Made by a program: the position numbers and the translations under genes. Of a stretch of DNA of 64,000 bases, positions 12,880 to 21,698 are shown in pieces. Location of the stretch: NCBI GenBank assembly GCA_003956705.1, contig QZCP01000008.1, forward strand, positions 70,028 through 134,027, written 5' to 3'. Within the stretch, counting starts at the first letter, position 1, and the number at the start of each line of letters is the position of its first letter. The notes under the pieces were generated by a model. The model was not told where the DNA came from, did no database searches, and was given only the letters and a program-made list of their open reading frames with translations. The stretch is from Brevipalpus yothersi (taxonomy: Eukaryota > Arthropoda > Arachnida > Trombidiformes > Tenuipalpidae).

Positions 12880-15453
12880 TTAATTGGGAATATCATCACT
12901 GGATGTGTTACTGAATTTGTTCGTTGCAATATCATGAATTTCACTGTAAGAACACTCACGCATATCAAGAACAAGATGTTCTTGCTGTGATGCACTAATA
13001 ACTTCATGTCCTGTAGTTCTCAGTCTGATATCAGTTTGATAAAGAGCCAAAATTTGACAACCAAGCAACATCTTGGGCTCAAAATTAGCCAGTACCAGTA
13101 GTTCATGAGTGAAACCTTCGCTCATTGCACCAGTTCTTGTGAGCACAAATACTGAACCAAGGGTATCAATTCCACTTCCTTCAACACCTTTCAGTTCAGT
13201 TGAAGAACCAAAAGGAGTCCAGCCAAACTGATCACAAACTTGTTGATCGATAATCGAAATGTGTGAGCAAGAATCACATGAAGCGAGAACACGATAATCA
13301 CCATTTTGTGTAAATACTCTAACCTCACACAAAGGAAAGTCTCGTGGTACATAGCCACTCATTTTCTTCATCACTTGATACTGATTCAGGAGCTCTTCAG
13401 GTTCTCTCACCTCTTGAGACTCTGAAATAGAAGTCTCATAGAATGATGGATCAACAAATACTTCATTTGAGTCACAGATTTTTTTCTCTTTATTCTCATA
13501 GCAGCGGTTGGAACGTTCCACAACTGCTACTCGGGACAGCTTGACATCATCCAAAAGCTCTCCAGCACTCACTACTGGTTTTTCAGGTTCTGTTGTTGGC
13601 TCTTCAGAAGAACCACAGATGATATAGGATTTATTAGTAGGTTTCCATGGTATTTTAGGCTGAGCTGGCTCAATAGAAGCTTTAGGTTTGAAAGGAACAA
13701 TTTCTCTGCTTTTCTCGTTTGTAGTTACAGTTTCTTTCTTCGGACAGTTTGGCTTGATGTGACCAACCTCACCACAACCGTAACATTTGTCAGTTTCTCT
13801 GTTCGGTCTTGAAGGACGAGAAATTTGAGGTGCTCTTTTTGGATCATATCTTCTATCTTGGTACCGGTTTTCACTTTGTTTGTATCTCGGACGCCCATCA
13901 TAACGATGGCTAGTTGATACTTCACGCTTCTTCTCTTTAGCTTTTTCTAGATGATCATGATGTTCATTGATCATGACATTAGTCATTTCATCGAGAGTTA
14001 AATATGCAGCTCGTCTCTGGATTTCTCTCCAGAGTTCATGTGGTATTTTCTCCTTTATTAGCATGATCATCAGATCTTCATCAACTTTACTCGTATTATA
14101 ACGTTGTTTCAAACGCTCTTTAAGTTTCCTGATAAACTCGCAAGGATCATCTTCCAATTTGTAGTTCATCGTATGTATCTCATTGTCCAACAGATAAAAC
14201 TTAGGTGTAGTAGTAAGCCTACGGACAATTTCATCAACAAAAGCGTCGAATGTTGGAAGTTCCATTGCTTCAACTTCAACAACAGCGTCTCTCAAATCAC
14301 CTGTTGCATGTCGTTTGATGATGAGAATTTTCTCTTCATCTGTTAATGGATAAGTAGTCAAACTCCAACGTACATTATTTATCCATTCGAACCAATTATT
14401 GTGTTTTGGTTCATTGAATCTTATTGTGTAAGCGAGTTTACTGAAAATCTTCAAGTTCTTCGGCTCAGAAGGACGCTCATAACGAGCTTCTTCCGGTTGA
14501 TGAGGGAATCTTCCATGATTACCAGCGAACCGATTCGGTAAATGGAAACGTGTAGAATTTCCACCTACACTAGATTGCGGACTAACCAGTGGTTCACTTG
14601 TGAGGTTCCTCATCGAGCCTAGACTCTGACCATAACGGTCGAGTCCTACCAGTGGAGCATTTTCACCATAATTTGGATCTCTTATTTCATGGACAGATTG
14701 TAGCCCAATATTTTCCATCGATGAAGCTCTAGCAGTTCTCCAGAATTCATCATTACCTGATCCACTAGAAGTTAGACTTGTGGTATCATCACCATAGGAT
14801 CTTCGAGCAGATGAAGATCTTTTGAGCAACTCAGATCGTACAGCAAGTAACTTATTTTTCGTACTCACTCTCAGGTTCATCGCATCTATTTCTTCGATAC
14901 TTAGAGAATAGACATCCTCATTCGTTACCAGACCAAATTGGTCAACAAGAGTGTAGACATCTTCCTCACTCATACCTTTTGACCGGAGTCTTCTCATCCA
15001 TGGAGGTGAAAATATATCCCTAGCCTCAGTCACTGTGAGGGAATCGAAATCGAATGGGATATTGAGCATTGTACCAAGAGTATGAATAACTTGGTGTAAT
15101 TTTTCCATGGACACAGTTGCGGTGTATATATCTTCCACACCATGATTCCTCAATATTTGCTGGATAATTAAAGGTGATGCATTTTTAAGCATTTCAGATG
15201 GATGCATTTCATTTGGATCAATACTGTCAGCAGATCTGGAATTAGAATTGCTAGTAGTTTGCAGTAGTTGTATTCGTGGCTCATCATCTCGATCATTATG
15301 ATCAGAGGTTACCACATTCAAGTTTATTTGTGCTCTTGGCTCATTTCCATGAGCTTGTACCTCTTGAGCAACAACAGCTCTTACTCGTTTCTCTTCTCTT
15401 GCACGAGCTTCACGCTCTTGATTAGTTGGACGACCAACTCTCCGTGGAGGCAT
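12880..15453 (-). CDS. Retrotransposon gag and protease
   Basis: The first ATG in frame is at 15453 (MPPRRVGRP, a basic AT-hook-like start followed by a charged helix). The frame upstream of it has no ATG. Gag core: NNWFEWI to IPHELW (about 14040-14390), typical of Ty3/gypsy capsid. Zinc knuckle CYGCGEVGHIKPNC near 13750-13790 (CCHC intact). Protease-like region near 13230-13290 reads SCDSCSHISIID, so the usual Asp-Thr/Ser-Gly has become Asp-Ser-Cys. The ORF ends in TAA at 12880-12882 and pol follows in the same frame, so pol would need readthrough or an original sense codon. About 857 residues. Confidence 0.88.
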   Translation of the reverse strand: MPPRRVGRPTNQEREARAREEKRVRAVVAQEVQAHGNEPRAQINLNVVTSDHNDRDDEPRIQLLQTTSNSNSRSADSIDPNEMHPSEMLKNASPLIIQQILRNHGVEDIYTATVSMEKLHQVIHTLGTMLNIPFDFDSLTVTEARDIFSPPWMRRLRSKGMSEEDVYTLVDQFGLVTNEDVYSLSIEEIDAMNLRVSTKNKLLAVRSELLKRSSSARRSYGDDTTSLTSSGSGNDEFWRTARASSMENIGLQSVHEIRDPNYGENAPLVGLDRYGQSLGSMRNLTSEPLVSPQSSVGGNSTRFHLPNRFAGNHGRFPHQPEEARYERPSEPKNLKIFSKLAYTIRFNEPKHNNWFEWINNVRWSLTTYPLTDEEKILIIKRHATGDLRDAVVEVEAMELPTFDAFVDEIVRRLTTTPKFYLLDNEIHTMNYKLEDDPCEFIRKLKERLKQRYNTSKVDEDLMIMLIKEKIPHELWREIQRRAAYLTLDEMTNVMINEHHDHLEKAKEKKREVSTSHRYDGRPRYKQSENRYQDRRYDPKRAPQISRPSRPNRETDKCYGCGEVGHIKPNCPKKETVTTNEKSREIVPFKPKASIEPAQPKIPWKPTNKSYIICGSSEEPTTEPEKPVVSAGELLDDVKLSRVAVVERSNRCYENKEKKICDSNEVFVDPSFYETSISESQEVREPEELLNQYQVMKKMSGYVPRDFPLCEVRVFTQNGDYRVLASCDSCSHISIIDQQVCDQFGWTPFGSSTELKGVEGSGIDTLGSVFVLTRTGAMSEGFTHELLVLANFEPKMLLGCQILALYQTDIRLRTTGHEVISASQQEHLVLDMRECSYSEIHDIATNKFSNTSSDDIPN

Positions 15454-15558
15454 TGTCAGTTGTCTCGTAATGAGATCAATCGATAATAGTAGGCTCTTTA
15501 GTAAAGTTAGTGGTATTACAACAAAAATATCAAATGGATAAAATTGGTTTCTCAGAGG

Positions 15559-15665
15559 AAAACCACAAAAATGTGGACAGAAAGCTGTAACCACAAAAGT
15601 AACCACAAAGTATTTGGCAGCAAAGAGTAGACAAGATGTAACCACAGAAGTGTGACCACAAAAAT
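15559..15665. promoter_or_regulatory. Cluster of Runt-like TGTGGTTAC motifs in the retrotransposon leader
   Basis: Five closely spaced sites: AACCACAAAA at 15561, GTAACCACA at 15587-15595, 15599-15607 and 15638-15646, and GTGACCACA at 15652-15660. The core matches the known RUNX/Runt consensus TGYGGTY on the opposite strand. The cluster lies upstream of the gag ATG, in the leader. The same 9-mer recurs in opposite orientation in the LTRs and coding region. Regulatory function is inferred. Confidence 0.45.
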
Positions 15666-15738
15666 TATCTCGTCTGATTACTCAGTTTTCACTGTCCTAT
15701 TGGGAAATCTTTCACCCAACTCGTTCCTGAGACTTGAT

Positions 15739-16030
15739 GCACTGAGACCAACCTACAACGACTTAAACAAAGTCGAATTGACCAGAGGCGTTGAGACCAA
15801 CCACAACGACTGACAGTGGTTCAAATTCTGGTCAGAGGCACTGAGACTCACCACAGCGACTTATACCTGATCCGATTCCAACGCGTTGAGACCAACCTAC
15901 AACGACTTACAGTGGACTTAAACCCTCGATCAGAAGCACTGAGACTCACCACAGCGACTTAAACGTGATCGACCTGACAAGAGGGACTGAGACCAACCTA
16001 CAGCCACTTACACTGTCAGAAGCTTGCTGC
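15739..16030. repeat. Six tandem ~49-bp repeats in the retrotransposon leader
   Basis: Repeat starts at 15739, 15788, 15838, 15883, 15936 and 15984 (periods 49, 50, 45, 53, 48). The core alternates between CTGAGAC and TTGAGAC followed by CAACC or TCACC and an ACAACGACTTA-like block. They lie between the primer-binding site and the Runt-like motif cluster, in the untranslated leader. Role unknown: candidates are a transcription-factor array, an insulator, or an RNA packaging element. Confidence 0.8.
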
Positions 16031-16148
16031 CAGCACTCTGTTGTGCTCTACAACAAGACAATGAACAACACACACGAGTATACACACTGGTGGAACAGGA
16101 TGAAAATATTTTAAGTCAATAGTCAATCTCACACTAGTGGATGCTACT

Positions 16149-16162
16149 CGGCATCTCCACCA
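16149..16162 (-). other. Primer-binding site, tRNA-Ala
   Basis: The plus strand reads CGGCATCTCCACCA directly inside the 5' LTR (three bases from 16166). From memory of animal tRNA-Ala genes, this equals the 3' acceptor end including CCA, so the element's sense strand is complementary to it. Other common primer tRNAs (Lys, Ser, Met, Leu, Arg) do not fit. Confidence 0.75.
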
Positions 16163-16165
16163 TAT

Positions 16166-16599
16166 ATTGTAGTAACTATGAAAATGAATTGAGTTGAATG
16201 GTTAAATTCACTACTTCACTGTCATAGCACCTCTTTCCGAGCTATCAGGGCCACCGACGCTCGACAGGCGAATAAAACCTAAAGGGGTTAGTAGCTTCCA
16301 ACAGAGGAGATTAGACAAAAATTATAAGAAATAAGAAAGCAAAAAAAAAGTTTATTGAGGGAAACACAATCACAAACATGCAAATGTGCGAACAAAACTG
16401 TTCTTATCCTTTGGTGCAACTGCAAGGGGTTTTATATCTCCTCGGTGATCGAGTGAGACCGGAAATAAGGAAGAGGGTTTAAGAAATATCCTAACAACTG
16501 TGGTTACACTGGAAGAATGGAGGGAAAATGGACAAAGAAAATGAGAGGGAAAGAAGGAGTATATGTATCGTCAACGAGGGCAAAGATATTCTGCTATCA
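16166..16599 (-). repeat. 5' LTR of the gypsy element
   Basis: 434 bp, partner of 5216-5649. It contains a TGTGGTTAC motif at 16499-16507. Flanked on the outside by ACTAT (16600-16604). Confidence 0.92.
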
Positions 16600-16711
16600 A
16601 CTATTAAGTTCCCAATAAGTTTCTGTTTATTGTTCATTCATGAAACTTCTCTTAAAGAGTCTCAAGATGGTGCAAAAAAGCCTATGGAGAGAAAGAATAG
16701 TATGCGTCGTT

Positions 16712-17575
16712 TTATTTCTCATGTTCTGTGAATTCTCTTCTCTTAATCATCCTATAAATCTTGAGGTATAACTCGTGACTCCAAAATAGTTGTAAAACTA
16801 ATACAGTGAGAAGAAGTGTCATACTAAAGTACATAAGTATGAAAGGTTCCTCCTCTGACGCCGAATATGTCCAAAATATCTCGTAACATGCATTCAAGGT
16901 CCAAAAAATACGAACATAGGTCCATGTGGATATGAACAGTAGAGAACTCAATGGAACCATTCTTGAATTTCTGAGATCAAGGATTCTCGTTATTGAGAGA
17001 AATATATCAGTTGATTTGTATTTGTACATTATTATGGCTCCAACAGAACACCCATTGGCCATCCAGTAGGTGATGATTAGTAGTACAGTAATTACGTGGT
17101 GAAGAACATATGAAATTTTTTGCCTTTTCTCTCGCAAACTTAGTAGTTGAGAGATTGAATGAGCAAAATAAATGTTGTGGAAGATCGTCTGATCAATATC
17201 CAATGATTGATGGGGATGAATTCTCACAAGATAGACAAATTCATCGTTCCAAGGCTTCCTGGAAACCAAAATCAGTCCCATTGAATATAAGAACAGATCT
17301 ATCACGAGTTGTACACTTAGAGTAGATATCTTTTCCAATTTTTCCATCATACCAATTCTTCCCACTGGACTTCCATGTTGATGAGTGTCGATTGAAGAAG
17401 AAAAACGGTTGTGGTACACCTTGAAAAATTCTCTCCTCACTCTGTTCTTCAGTTTGATGAAGAGAAGACTCATCAATAAGCCCGGTAACAGTCCATATAT
17501 CCTAGGATAAACGGTGTTTGGTCTATATTCTGGAATGAACCAGTTTATTCCGAAAATAGTAAGATTGTAAACCAT
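16712..17575 (-). CDS. Ceramide-synthase-like TLC-domain protein with altered Lag1 motif
   Basis: Ceramide synthases N-acylate sphinganine or sphingosine with fatty acyl-CoA in the ER membrane. Seen: about 287 residues from the ATG at 17575 (MVYNLTIFG), conserved in the pseudogene copy at 43980-44608. The open frame extends a little upstream without an ATG, and an upstream exon is possible. Family landmarks: WFIPEYRPN near the start, KPWNDEF before a PHQSLD segment (compare KPWxW...YPxxP in the family), then YVLHHVITVLLIITYWMANG and STDIFLSITRILDL, which is the Lag1 motif. Several membrane segments. The HH pair is present, but the usual His-Asp of the LHDxxD part is replaced (MYKYKSTD), which may affect catalysis. 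The protein is shorter than typical animal CerS (about 350-400) and lacks a homeobox region. It lies about 110 bp from the LTR element. Confidence 0.78.
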   Translation of the reverse strand: MVYNLTIFGINWFIPEYRPNTVYPRIYGLLPGLLMSLLFIKLKNRVRREFFKVYHNRFSSSIDTHQHGSPVGRIGMMEKLEKISTLSVQLVIDLFLYSMGLILVSRKPWNDEFVYLVRIHPHQSLDIDQTIFHNIYFAHSISQLLSLREKRQKISYVLHHVITVLLIITYWMANGCSVGAIIMYKYKSTDIFLSITRILDLRNSRMVPLSSLLFISTWTYVRIFWTLNACYEIFWTYSASEEEPFILMYFSMTLLLTVLVLQLFWSHELYLKIYRMIKRREFTEHEK

Positions 17576-17619
17576 CTCTAGAATGATAATCAGCAAAAAA
17601 CATCCCAAGTAACTAAGAT

Positions 17620-19160
17620 GACTTCGATGATAACATTATAATACTAATAGTGATAAGAAAGCTAATTTATTCATATTCTCACCTGCTTCAAGCTGAATTC
17701 CCAACTTCTGAAAATGAAGCTATGCATATGAACTTATCTAATTCCATGCTCACTATTCAAACTCACCTGAGCTAATATATTCGTTTGTGGCTTTCCTGGC
17801 TTCAATTCACAGTGATAGCAATATCCTTTACAGAGAATCAATATGGGAAACCCTCATCACCACAGAATCAAATCTTTTCTCACCGCAGCCTGTGTTTCGC
17901 ACACAACTAGCCGAGATGGAGACTCTTGATGAACCTCAAAGAGCAAGAATTCAAATTGGAGAGGGAATGTTTTCTCTCTTCAACACCGACGAGTAAATGC
18001 TGCTCCGGTGACAAGTTGGATGAGAGAAAAAAAACTTTTGGTCACAAATCATTTCAATGGACTGAATATTCGATTGACTCGAGGTGCCAGCTGAAATCTG
18101 ATAATAACTGGAAATGTATGAATTATTCGTTTCAGACTATACTCAACATGAGGAATGCGAAGAAACCTTTTACGGTTAATTTTATGGTGAAATTATTTAT
18201 TGAAATTTCCAGCTCTCAATAAAGAAGCCGTTCCGAGAATTCTTGTTATTTTTCCTTGTTAATGCTTCCACTTTCACCTAATTGAGTTCCACAATTGGTT
18301 ATATTGATATTATTGATAATAAGTTTCATAACTTCTACATTATCCTGAAGTCTCTATTATCTCAACCATTAGTTACTACATTGAGGCTGAAGGAATACAT
18401 CTACATGTTATTAAGTCCATGATTTTTATAGTTATAACTGTATGGCAACAAAAAAAGGTCCTCCACGAAATTGAAAGTCATTCTTTGTTATAGCAATAAT
18501 CGACACGATGCTTTCTATGGTTTTAAATCCTCTTTCCCTAACCTGTACTGAAAATTTGAATTGATAATTTTGACTCATATCTTGTGATGGGAGATTGTAT
18601 TCTCATTACCTTTGATATTATTTATTTATTTGATTCAGGAGAGAATGGATTTCGTGCATAACATTATGACAAGTCAATAAACAATCTGTTTAGTTTATTT
18701 TTCTCCAGAAAACATGGGTGCCAAGTCACCAAGTAATAATTCTCAAGCGGAAAGCTTCGATATATGGGGAATATAATATTCAGATCCATCTCTCTGGCCT
18801 TGGAGGGGGAAGCTATATGTCGGATTCCGTGAAACTGGATGGATATCCTGTTTCACTTGGCTCAGACTCAAGCGAAATCCGCTATCAATCACCTCGTCGT
18901 GACTCTTTCTGATGAAGCAGATATTTGATTTTATCGAAGCCGAGAACTATGAGGATGGAAATCAAAGCCATCCCTCCTTTTTCCGTTTCCTAGCTCGTGT
19001 AAGGAGGTGGACGTTGAGACAGGAAGAACATCATGAGCAACGTCAACCTCATCTCTTATCATATACGCGAGCTATCTGCTTCCAAGGTTAAGCTGTAGGC
19101 ATGGTGGAAATATCAACCCCATCAAAAATAGAGGGTAATCTGGAAATTGACTGAGCGAAA
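17620..19160. repeat. Segment duplicated at 44609-45330; no confident gene
   Basis: Upstream flank of the ceramide-synthase-like gene. Blocks near 17787-18000 (a plus-strand reading containing LAEMETLDEP), 18755-18850 and 18990-19150 recur in order next to the CerS pseudogene at 44609-45330, so this is one side of a segmental duplication. Short open frames (17787-17996, 18718-18912) are only partly kept between copies, and I cannot assign a family. Confidence 0.6.
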
Positions 19161-19316
19161 CCTTCTTTCGGAGGTTCTCTCTATCGTTTAGATAATATAT
19201 AATCAAATGTTGTGGAAAGAGTCTTTCTCTTGAAGTCTGAGAAAATCTAAAACCGTGTCAATCTGAACATCCATTATTACAGAGATAGGAAGTATTTGCC
19301 TCGATGTGGCGGTAAC

Positions 19317-20945
19317 ATGCATTTGATGAGTCTTGCACTTCTCTCCATCGTCCTGGTTTTTTTCATCTATTTCATCTGGAGATATGTGATTTTCCTCCAG
19401 AGATTCCGTAATCTCCCTCAACAGAGCACCGGTCATCTGAAAAGCATTTTGAAATGTAGAGGTACGAACGAAATCAGTTGTAACCGATGAAAAAACGCAA
19501 ATATGAAACTCCATTTATGGGCAGACATTCACTCTTTTTTTATTTGAACTACGGATTGATAAGGTAATTTCAGAGAATTACTGGCCTGTGAACAATTCTT
19601 TGCTCAAGGTTTCTTCGTTGTCTGGATATTTTGGTTTCCAATCGTTGTCGTCACATCACATAAAGTCTCGAATGTAAGAGAATATTATCTAAGTCAATTC
19701 TTCTCAAGACAGTTTGATTTACAGAGAATCCTGAAAAATGCCAAGATAATAAATCGAGGTTGGCTCATGAAATTTTTTGCACAAGGAGAGAAAAACTTAG
19801 TAACGCTGGCTGATAAAAATTGGAGGGCTCGGAGAAAGTTGATTGCTCCATCATTTGGTTCCCATTCGATGGAGGATAAATTTCTTCCCCAAATACATGA
19901 GGAAACGTGCAGAATATTGGAAGCTCTTACGAATTTTGATGGGCAGTCTATCTATGATTTTATTGGACAGCACATGATATCTGTTATCATCAAAACTCTT
20001 TTGGATGTAGTTGATGAGGAGGACAAAATGGCCATAAGTCTACAAGAGGAGCTTCGGAGTTTTGTCAGTACACTTGAGGAAATAGCATCACAACCTTATC
20101 TCATCATCCGTAATATTGCTTACATGATGAAACATTCTTTCCAAGCCAACCGATTCAAAATAATAAGAGAAGTAATCAAGGAACGCTTACTGGAAAGGAT
20201 AGATTATGATAATTTTGCTGATGAGTTGCGTCGAAAATCCATTTTCTTGGACAGAATGATCAATCATCTCTTTCATGGTGAAGCTGAATCTGGGAAATTG
20301 ACTTTAGAAGATATTGTTCAAGAAACTGCCTCATTGGTTCTGAATGGGTTTGATACAGTTACAAGTAGTATTGTCTCCGTTCTCTATAACTTAGCCAATC
20401 ACCAGGAAATACAAGAGGAAGTACATAGAAAAATTTTGGATACGAATGATGGGAATATCGATCTTTTGAAGAGCGAGGGATCATCGTTGCTCACCAGATG
20501 CATAAAAGAAAGTTTGAGGCTCCATTGTACCACAACTTCAACGGTTAGAGTTTCTGGAGAAGATATCGATATTGAGGGTTTGATCATCCCAAAAAATACT
20601 AACATAGTGCTGAGTATACATAACCTTCACCATGATGAGAAAATTTTCCCCGATGCGATGAAGTTTGACCCTTCTCGATTTGTTCGAGAGAATATTTCCA
20701 AGATTCCTCCAGGAGCTTTTATACCATTCGGAGATGGACCGAGACGTTGCATTGGAGAAAAGTTAGCTTTTTTCGAAATTCATTTCATTTTATCCCGGAT
20801 CCTGGAAAAATTTAAAGTTGAAGTGGTGGAAGATGAAGAGATTTCTTTCAAAATTGGTATCATCAATGGAAAGTTTGAACCAGAACCAAAATATAATTTA
20901 TATTTTCAGAGAGACTGTGTTAGTATGAGCTCATTTTTTGCTTGA
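19317..20945 (+). CDS. Cytochrome P450, CYP4-like, apparently intact
   Basis: Heme-thiolate monooxygenase, ER-anchored; CYP4 members often hydroxylate fatty acids at the omega end. Exon 1 from ATG 19317 encodes a membrane anchor (LALLSIVLVFFIYFIW) and a basic stretch. A short intron follows; its exact ends are uncertain (exon 1 stops between about 19430 and 19460, exon 2 begins about 19563-19577). Exon 2 is one uninterrupted frame to TGA after 20943. Motifs: NWRARRKLIAPSF (C-helix WxxxR), NGFDTVTSS (I-helix GxDT), CIKESLRL (ExxR), DPSRF (PERF-like), FGDGPRRCIGEKLA (heme FxxGxxxCxG). All catalytic landmarks are present. It lies between the ceramide-synthase-like and SPT genes, on the opposite strand. 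Omega-hydroxylation of a ceramide fatty acid would fit the context but is inference. Confidence 0.85.
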
Positions 20946-21698
20946 GAGTTTTTCTACTCTCACCAAGGCGAATGGAGGTTAGAACCTGCTGAACAAACTC
21001 AGCCTGAGAAACAACGTTGCCTTTTCCAGCTTCTGTTGCTTTTTTCTTCCTATCAGCCTCATCTATGTTGCCGATTCCATATAGCCAGAAAACAATTAAA
21101 CATTTCTAATCAGATGTTATGAACCAAATAATTGAATCATAATTGAAATGTTCATTATGAAAGAGTATTGTTGAGGCTTCTCGATCTTTCAGGACAACAA
21201 AGAGGATATAAAAATGATTGTTGGAAATGATATAAAAAAAAGAGATTTTAGTTGATAGAGAGAGTTTTTTCTTTGAGAATAGATAAAGAAATATGTTATA
21301 ATAATTCCCAAACTATTAAAATTTCAATTGAGTTATACCTCATCAGACTATATGTTCTTTATCTATTTTCTAACCAGTTTTGAGAATGCTAATGATATTT
21401 CTTTGAAAATCGGAATGAAATATGATCTGAGTTTCAAAAACTCATTGTGCACAATGGGTATTGGTAGTTGCATCTATATTAAATGGAAAAATAGTTATTT
21501 GACTCCTCAAAGCGTTAATTTTTCTATCAATTTTTTCCACGGATTGGCTTCCAGTAACTTCTCTCAGCACGAAGTATTTCTTTGGATTCATTGTTCGATC
21601 GGGTTTGATAAGTAAAACCTCGTAATCATCCTCACAGAGATTCAATAACTTTAATAGGAAGCTTCTGAGTATGATGGATTGCTCCTAATGGATCGACC
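20946..21698. other. No gene seen
   Basis: Intergenic region between two convergent genes (P450 plus, SPT minus). AT-rich; the open frames at 21328-21645 have no recognisable features. Confidence 0.5.

Larger units (their letters stand above)
5216..16599 (-). mobile_element. Ty3/gypsy-type LTR retrotransposon with extra RING and exonuclease-like domains
   Basis: Complete structure read on the minus strand: 5' LTR 16166-16599, tRNA-Ala primer-binding site, repeat-rich leader, one long frame (15453 to 5704), polypurine tract, 3' LTR 5216-5649. The target-site duplication is ACTAT (5211-5215 and 16600-16604). The two 434-bp LTRs differ at only two positions by my reading (5220 versus 16170 and 5521 versus 16471), so the insertion looks recent. 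Domain order gag-protease-RT-RNase H-integrase and the GPY/F-like segment near 10100 are Ty3/gypsy features. The region after integrase is unusual: a RING/TRAF-like zinc-finger stretch, then a DEDDh-exonuclease-like domain, with no signal peptide or membrane anchor. Six in-frame stops interrupt the frame, so this copy is probably not autonomous unless stops are read through. Confidence 0.93.

Noticed and set aside
12789..13007. Leader-like open frame at the gag-pol junction
   Set aside because: Out of frame with gag and pol and overlaps the gag end; shadow.
18718..18912. Possible secreted protein exon upstream of the P450
   Set aside because: Its frame is broken in the duplicate at 45.0 kb and no domain is recognisable.
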